Shown here: one piece after another, positions 57,563 to 64,000 of the stretch | Layout: every line of letters begins with the position of its first letter | How positions within the stretch are numbered: the first letter of the stretch is position 1 | DNA from: Roridomyces roridus | Taxonomy: Eukaryota > Basidiomycota > Agaricomycetes > Agaricales > Mycenaceae | Length of the DNA: 64,000 nucleotides | NCBI GenBank assembly: GCA_029378245.1 | Contig: JARKIF010000003.1 | Span: 372,001-436,000, forward strand | Direction of reading: 5' to 3' | Notes under the pieces: model-generated | What the model saw: the letters and a program-made list of their open reading frames with translations, nothing else | Databases searched by the model: none | What the model was told of the DNA's origin: nothing | Position numbers and translations under genes: made by a program

Positions 57563-58750
57563 CAGTTGAAATACCAGATGTACGCAGGGGTCCGCTTATC
57601 TCAGGTCAGATCACCCGCGAAAAGATTATCCGATTGTTTGAGCATTGTTTGAGCGCCCGGAACAGCAAGGCCATCAATCATCTTTACCTTGCACCAACAA
57701 GTCATCGTCGCCGCCGCCTTTGGGCACCTGGACCAGCCTCACGCGTCCATCCACCAACGCAGCACCCGGGCTTCTTCGCCAGCCTTGTTCCGAGTCTTAA
57801 AATTTATTTTAAGCTCGGTCTTATCGGCCGTTTTCCCGCCAGAGTGGGGTCGCATCCTTTTCGATGACGTCAGTGTCGGTGGTGGGATCACTTCCATTTA
57901 AGGTAATTTTCCGATCATTTTGGCTCTTTTGGATACTCCTCAGTCATTCTCTCTTGCGCCTTGAACCCGCCGGTCTGCGTTGGGTCTGCGTGTTACCATC
58001 TCCGCCGCCCAAAGTCGACGGAAGCAGAACGGCATCGGTCCGACCGGACCATGTTTGGCTGCCGATGACAGGTCCGTTGGCAGCTCGGCACGCCTCTTGC
58101 TTCCCACCACCATGCCAACACTATGCAGAGTGCTCAGTGCTCGACCGTGACGGCCATTTCAAATCTCCGCTACTCTATGCACGACAAATTTGTCCTTCTC
58201 CGGTACAGTACTCTGGTTCACTTCATGAATCCCTCGGCTCTTTACCATTTTCACGGCACTTGGCGGCATCTGGATTCTACGGTCTACCAAGTACTCGTGT
58301 GCAGCCTTGCACATCTCCCTGGCTCATGGGCCTTGTCACCATTTGGCCAAGTTCCAACATTGTTCTGTCCCCCTGTTGCCAGCTCTGGCCACAAATTGTA
58401 CACTTCCACCGTCACTGCTATTAAATATTTTTACAGTGCTCCCCTGATCAAAGTTCTCCCCTTACATCCCCCCACCCTCCCCATCATCAATGGTTGTCGG
58501 CAACCTTCCCCTACCTTCCCGAGTGCCAGCTAAACCACCCAGACTCGGATTGCCATGCGAAGCAATGGCCCTTAAAGGCAGGTTTATGTCTGATTGACCT
58601 CGCCCGCCGGATGCACCTTCTTTAAAATAAACCGAAATAATACAGGCGTACTTTACATCCAGCGGACGATTCCTACAAGACTCGCCAACTATCCTACTCT
58701 AGCCACACTTTAACTTGAAGACCCAACCCTTGCATTATTCCCTCTGAGTT
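57563..58750. other. Region upstream of the Crypton-type element, no gene recognised
   Basis: A 186-codon frame (57864-58424) and its overlapping neighbour have no domain and Ser/Pro/Leu-rich composition typical of CT-rich non-coding DNA. Part of it may be the 5' end of the element. Confidence 0.4.
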
Positions 58751-61700
58751 TTGACTCAGTACCTTCCCCTCAAATCGGCCATTAAACGAATCAAGAATTC
58801 GGCAGCATCCGTTGTGGGTCCTCAAAGCCACCCTGAGCTGATGAAGGTAGGCAAAAATAGTTACTGTACTCTCCTTTGTTCTAATTCCTCCAAGGGTATA
58901 CACATAATTCCGTACCATGGCCCACCAACACCGCTTGCAGAAAAAGCTCGCCGGTTTGTCTCAACCTCCAAACCGACCCCTCCTTCGGTGAGCAGTCTGC
59001 AAGGAGCTCCCTACCGCTACAACGACATGGAAGAAGTGGTCCAAACCAGCCTCCCTGACCAACCATCCTCCTCTGCTTCCAAAGAAGGGATCCCAGCACC
59101 TACCTCTGCTCCCCATACCACTGCTCTCCAAGCATCATACGCTGCTCTGGAGGACAGATCACATCGTCTGCGCCAGGATGTCGTCTCCGAGAACCAGGAG
59201 CTCAAACAAACGGGCAGGATATATGGCAGACACTACCAGTCTTACATCAAATGGTTCGAGGCGTCTGAAGCAAGTCGTGTCGAGGCGGACCCATCCTATG
59301 CACCTATCCCTGCTCTACCTATCACTGTAGCCAAGGTCACGCTATATCTTGACCACGAAATGACGCGGCCCAAGGTGGGTGCCAAATACTGCCGTCAAAA
59401 AACATTGCTGAGCATCACTACAGAAAATTAAACTCTCAGAGGGCGCGGAGTCGACCTCAACGTGCGGCCCTGAGCATGCCAAGCAGGTTGTTTCAGCGTT
59501 GGAGCATCACCGCTTTGACACTCAGCACCTTTATCCTAACGATCCGTTGGCTCAAGTCAGTCTACGTTCGGATGCACGCATCAAGACCTTGCAGGCGGCA
59601 TTTGAGGAGAAGGAGCCTGAGCGCGTCAAAAAGTCCCATGCCCTGAAAGCTGTGGGAACTCATGCAGGTGAGTCGCTTCTTGCCAATCCTCCTATCTGGC
59701 ATGCATTTATGGGTTTCATAGACACCTACGCAAATTGTACAGATGTCCATGTCTGTGCTCATTGACGCCAGCACCCCTACAAAGATGTGGCGAGCCACCA
59801 GGGACCGCGCGATGTTGTTGGCATCATCCTCTGTTGCGTTTCGTGGAGACAGTTCCCGCATGCTCAAGTGGTCCGACCTATACTGCACTGACATTCCTTT
59901 TCACGATAAAGGACCTGGTGCTACCATCCGGGTACGGTGATCCCTTTCTGTGCTTCTCGGTTTACTTATCCTTTCAGGTGCTTGCTCTTCTTGCGGACAG
60001 TGCAAAGCACAACAAAACGGGACGCGTGGACGAGCACGGCGCCCTGAGTCATCTCCATCCCGAGCTCTGTCTTGTTGGCGGCATCGGACTACTTTTCTTT
60101 TCCCACTTCCACATCATCAAACAACCACTCCCCGACTTCACTGTTGACTTCATGGATAGAGGATATGGCCAGTTTGGGAAACGAGACTGGTACCAGCTGG
60201 TTGCCTTCTCCGGTCAGAAGGATTGTAAAAAAGAGATGAGTTACGAAAGTGCGCAAATCCACCCTTCTGAATCATCTTTGATCTCATTTTTGAATCATAG
60301 CTCATCATGACCGGCTGAAGGAGATACACATCAAGAACAATGTGAAAATCTCGAAAGTGACACACGCTGGCCGACAGTTTACCGCCAAAACCGCGCGCGA
60401 GAATGGTGCCAGCTCTACCGAAGTCAAGGCTCTCGGCGGCTGGAGCGAGTCGGGGTCGTATCGTGCCTGCTACGATTGAGCATTCTCTCTTGAGGGCATG
60501 CTTGGAGCAGCCATGTTCCGTGCTCAGCACCCAGAAACTCATTTTTTGCCCCGGGATTCATTGGGTACGCCTTGACAGCACGTTCATGTCCTATTGGCGC
60601 TGATGACGACTTCAGAACCTCCAATTGAACTTACCAGCATGCTCTTTCCGTGGCTCGAAGCTGAGCTTGAAGCTCTCGATGCACGGGAAGATGCAAATTC
60701 CCTCGCCCGCGACATTGCGCTTCGCAACTTCCTCAAGCTCTTGATATGGCTGCGCACCGTAATCCTCCAAGACGCTGCGGTTTTGTCTATCAAGTATCCT
60801 GAGGCTGATCTGTGGAGTTACTCTCCTTTCAATCACCCATCCTTCCGCGCCTTCGCAGCGACTTCCACCGCCATCATTGCCAAAGCTAAATCAGACGCTG
60901 ATTTAGCTCTCAAGAATTTGCCCGCCCACATCTCACGCTCCTTTACCTCGGCTATTGCTACATTTTCAATCGAGCAACAGAAGGACCGCGAGGCAGTCAA
61001 AGCTCGGCAGGAGGAGATGGATACAAAGCTTACGGCCATGCATCAGATGCTGGAGGAGGGACCACGGAGGAAGCGGCGTAAAACGAGCCATTCCGGTAAT
61101 GCATTTCCCTCTGTTCTCTGGTTTGTGCGCTAACAATTTGTCAAAGTAGAGACCTCATCAGCGGCTGCCCCTTCTTCGTACGAGGCAACAAACTACCTTC
61201 CTGGCATCGATTTCGCTGCATCTGAAATGCTCCCCGAATTCACCTTCCCCGTTGACAACCTGTCGTCGATGCCCTACGACCTCTTTGATGAATTGGACGG
61301 CATGGTAGACATGCTTCCAACCTCGATGGAAATGACAGCGGAACCCCAGTTCTCAGCCGTCCAATTTGACGCGATCCATTACCTTCAAGGAATCGGCATG
61401 GTTTCTGAGTCATCCGCAACCGGCAGCACTCCCCCTTCCAACTATGTCACACCCCACCACATCCCCGCTGCGAAACCCCAGCTGGCATTGCTTGGGCAGC
61501 GTTCTCTCAATGCTGCCGCCGTAGGATATCCACAGCCCCCATCCAAGATGATGACTGGAACGCTGCAGGAGCAGGCCACCAAGCGTGCAGCATGGGATCG
61601 AGCTGTAGTGCAGAAGTATGGCTCTGCCCGAGTACTACGCCACGGTATCGAAGATTGGGAGTGGAGGCAGGCTAAATCCGGGGGACCCTACATGTGGATT

Positions 61701-62072
61701 CCACTATATGAATACCAGTCGGTGGGCAAGATCACAGATGTCTGGACAGAATGGGTTAATGGCCTAAACGGCTACATCTCCACTCGTCAATTGGAGGAAG
61801 ATTTCGGTCCTGCCTGGCGTCACAACGTACCTCGTCGCAAGTCCGAGCAAACTCGACGGAAAAGGGTGGTGACCTTGATTCAAGGACTTTCGAACAAGCC
61901 CAACTGGACAGTGGAGCTTGCTCTCCGGTTCATCAAGGAGCGATACGAGCAGGGGCGCGACTCGAGGAGCGCATTGTTGTACCCCACTGCCCCAAAGTTC
62001 ATTACTTATTTGGGAAGCAAAACGGAGGGCGGTATGGCGGCGGTAATGGTGGCATCCAATTCTTTTACTTAG
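58751..62072 (+). mobile_element. Crypton-type element: tyrosine recombinase with GCR1_C domain (decayed)
   Basis: The multi-exon frame reads as the agaricomycete tyrosine-recombinase family. N-terminal DNA-binding part: YGRHYQSYIKWFEASEASR and PITVAKVTLYLDHEMTRPK. Recombinase: box I Arg in VAFRGDSSRMLKWSDL, GRVDEHGALSHLHPELC, box II HAGRQFTAKTAREN, GGW, and the Tyr in SGSYRACY. C-terminal GCR1_C-like domain: SVGKITDVWTEWVNGLNGYI and EDFGPAWRHNVPRRK, stop at 62072. Such enzymes cut and rejoin DNA through the Tyr and move Cryptons. Defects: an in-frame TGA after CYD (60477-60479), another TGA at about 60571, and a frame change near 59735-59780. Introns are otherwise consistent. I found no terminal repeats, as expected for Cryptons, so the ends are unknown. 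Confidence 0.82.
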
Positions 62073-62344
62073 TGGTATACCCCAGCTAGAATCAACTACG
62101 TAGAATCGAATTATAATGCATTGTGAGGCCGAGAAAGACTCGAGGCAAGACAAATCAAGAGATCAGTTGATCCGATGTCTCTCTCTCTTGCTTCCCACCT
62201 TGACGCGACTCCCGTGCTCCCTCAACAAATGAGACGTGCTGGCATTGTTTGGGACCAAACTCAGAGGGTATAAAGGCCCACATGGTACGTTATCCACTCT
62301 TTGTGCCCGCTGCATTTCGAGCACATCTCAGCCCACTCGTTTCT

Positions 62345-63232
62345 GACCTTGCTTTGCACAGACAATGTCGACTCCCACCTTCTATAACGCCAGACATCGT
62401 TGCTAGGGCCGAACCATCGTGCACTGCGTTCGCAAACGCTGCAAGAAGGCGTACCCTCAACCACTGATGTTGCAAGAACTTGGTGCCGCTCCGAGGCCCT
62501 CCCCACACGTACTCGACGTGTTTACTGGGCTGTCAGTGAAGAGGAGGAAGGGAATACCTTGATGCGCTAGATATTGTGAATAGGTACGTGTCCTCGGACC
62601 TCCTTCATTCTTTTCCTTCTACTCTTTCCACCCGCATACCACCGTCTGCCCAACTCCTACACCACAGAGCAGGGCGAGGGTGCTCGTGTCTTTTCTCTGT
62701 CCCCACCCTCCCTTTTACTCTTCCATTCATGTCATGTACCGCCCTCTGCCCAACTCCGCCACAGAGTAGGGCGAGGGCAGTCGTGGCTTTTCTTGACCCT
62801 CCATTTGATGTTTTACATCACACTGGCAATCTTCTTTTTCCCGTTGCAACTCAGCTGACTGTCTTCACCTAGGGATGGAGATGCCTACGATGGTTTCAGG
62901 ATACAGATCCTCTCGACACGTCCATCTTGCCTCCTTGGCACACAGGTCCCACGCTTACAACGCCGGACACCGTCTGGGGATGACCATCGTGCACTGTGTT
63001 TGCAAACGTTGCACAAAGGCATCCCCTCAACCTAAACGAGGCCATCTCATCAGCAGCATGAAAGGAGGAGGAGGAGGAAGATGGAAGGGCTACCTTTGAG
63101 AGGGTTACTGGGCGGTGTCGTGCATAGGTGCGTCTTTTACTTTTCGCGTTCCCCTCCTTCATTCGCACTCCTACCCACGCGCACTTCTCTCTGCCCAATT
63201 CCCACCACGGAGCAGGGCGAGGGTCTTCCCCC
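62345..63232. repeat. Diverged interspersed repeats (two unit types)
   Basis: Unit A (ACCATCGTGCACTGYGTTYG, then CAAACGYTGCA) occurs at 62412-62460 and 62982-63030, with similar sequence before it (AACGCCRGACAYCGT). Unit B (TGCCCAACTCC, then CCACAGAGCAGGGCGAGGG) occurs at 62648, 62747 and 63191. The copies are diverged and lie between the recombinase and the nuclease gene. Unit A translates as TIVHCVCKRC-like peptide. Confidence 0.65.
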
Positions 63233-63699
63233 CTTCGTGCTCAATTAATCTGTTTGTGCTTGCCGACAGACACTGACTCGTCTCAGTTAGGAAGCACCAC
63301 ACCGTTGATGGGCGAGGACCGCCTCAGCCAGTCGCAATATACCCCTTCACCCCCCTCTATCGACTTGACCGGACTCGTCTTCGATGCCAAGTTCATATAG
63401 CTGCAAATCTCGAGACCCTGCTTTTGCTGAGCGGCCGCGTCATCATGCTACATACTCCCGAGGCCTTGCATGTCGCTACTACGTGGTCACGGGCGTCGAG
63501 TCGACTGTAACTGGAATGTGCTCTTCACCCCGCCCTTCTCATCCCACTACCACCATCCTTACTTGCCCAGAACTACCCCATTTACTTACCTCTTTGAGTA
63601 CACTATCAACTTTCACGGTCGTATTGTATGTAGCCCAAATTTGCATCATGGATCATATGCTCAGGGGTTCTGAATAATTCTTCTGCTCACACCACGACA

Positions 63700-64000
63700 A
63701 TGGGTATCAGCAAGCTATGGGAGGTGAGCCTTGGCTGCTATGATGGGAAATAACTCAGCGCGTATGCTATAGGTTGTCGAAGATGCAGCCCAGAAGCAGT
63801 TGTTGCTTAATCTTGCCACAAATGAAGGTTTCAAGACCGACAACCGGGGAATACGGGGACTGGTCGTAGGTGTCGATATTAGGTCAGTATTCTCTTTCCC
63901 GGAACAAATGGGTCTGACTCGGCTTTCCAGCATCCGTATCAAAGCTATTACTGCAGCACTAAGAACTGCTGGAATTTTGAATCCGCCTCCTAAGGTGATT
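63700..64000 (+). CDS. XPG/FEN-type PIN-domain nuclease, 5' end (runs off right edge)
   Basis: Start of a structure-specific nuclease of the XPG N-terminal (PIN-like) type. Exons are 63700-63723, 63773-63882 and 63931 to the edge. The first residues, MGISKLWEVVEDAAQKQLLL, copy the N-terminal helix that all XPG/FEN/GEN1 proteins keep. GLVVGVDIS, with the metal-binding Asp, follows, then IRIKAITAALRTAG. The exon phases agree (24 bp, then a split Ser codon). Many agaricomycetes encode several such short XPG-like proteins; which subgroup this is cannot be told from the N-terminus. Confidence 0.75.

Noticed and set aside
57864..58424. 186-codon plus-strand frame
   Set aside because: No recognisable family; CT-rich sequence keeps more than one frame open.
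1..64000. CRISPR arrays, operons, ribosome binding sites, attachment sites
   Set aside because: The window is clearly eukaryotic with spliced genes, and no such arrays or sites were seen.

Overview
The window is nuclear DNA of a basidiomycete fungus, most likely an agaricomycete. The genes are split by many introns of about 45-60 bp. Several families are typical of mushroom-forming fungi: DUF6699, a LysM-type GH18 chitinase, aryl-alcohol-oxidase-like GMC enzymes, F-box and BTB proteins, a short single-TM protein family and an agaricomycete tyrosine-recombinase (Crypton-type) element. Transposon remains lie between the genes. I cannot name the species. Gene boundaries come from reading frames, splice sites and remembered family motifs; no search was run.

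Layout. 1-7047 (minus): the 5' part of a Ty3/Gypsy LTR retrotransposon running off the left edge. Its gag is interrupted by a 1.33-kb Mutator-like element with a 9-bp target duplication and by a 288-bp TA-flanked MITE. 7061-8095: an SDR reductase whose 3' end dissolves into a GGGTNACCCG-type tract. 8204-8397: another MITE. 8783-9593: a DUF6699 protein. 10065-13412 (minus): a long Ser-rich protein with an apparent frameshift. 14126-14756: an ISG12/IFI6-like small membrane protein. 14925-15664: a TIR element enclosing a tRNA-like A-box/B-box module. 17450-23691 (minus): a chitinase with LysM, LysM, chitin-binding and GH18 parts, whose GH18 domain breaks off half way and whose C-terminal part resumes 1.8 kb later.

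25023-36059: another MITE, a GMC oxidoreductase, a cytochrome P450 starting 250 bp further on, a serine carboxypeptidase (minus), a fragment copied from the 3' end of the P450, and an F-box-like gene. 37244-46959: a GT8 glycosyltransferase (minus), an eight-exon AIM3/BBC1-type actin-patch protein, a BTB protein (minus) and an unknown gene (minus). 47616-48068: two 202-bp TIR elements side by side, followed by an MFS transporter (48190-50437).

51345-53625 (minus): an inverted second copy of the GMC gene, broken by a stop codon and flanked by inverted arms at 50.65 and 54.7-54.95 kb. 55118-55836 (minus): a one-TM protein. 56577-57000: the C-terminal piece of a PL14-like lyase. 58751-62072: a decayed Crypton-type tyrosine recombinase with a GCR1_C domain. 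62345-63232: diverged repeats. 63700 to the edge: the start of an XPG/FEN-type PIN-domain nuclease.

How the genes relate. GMC, P450, S10 peptidase, chitinase and MFS genes fit a saprotrophic, secretion-rich lifestyle. They may form a loose accessory cluster, but nothing in the sequence proves co-regulation. The clearest story is structural: nested transposition with exact target duplications, an inverted 2.9-kb gene duplication 23 kb away with one copy dead, and a chitinase split in the middle of its catalytic domain.
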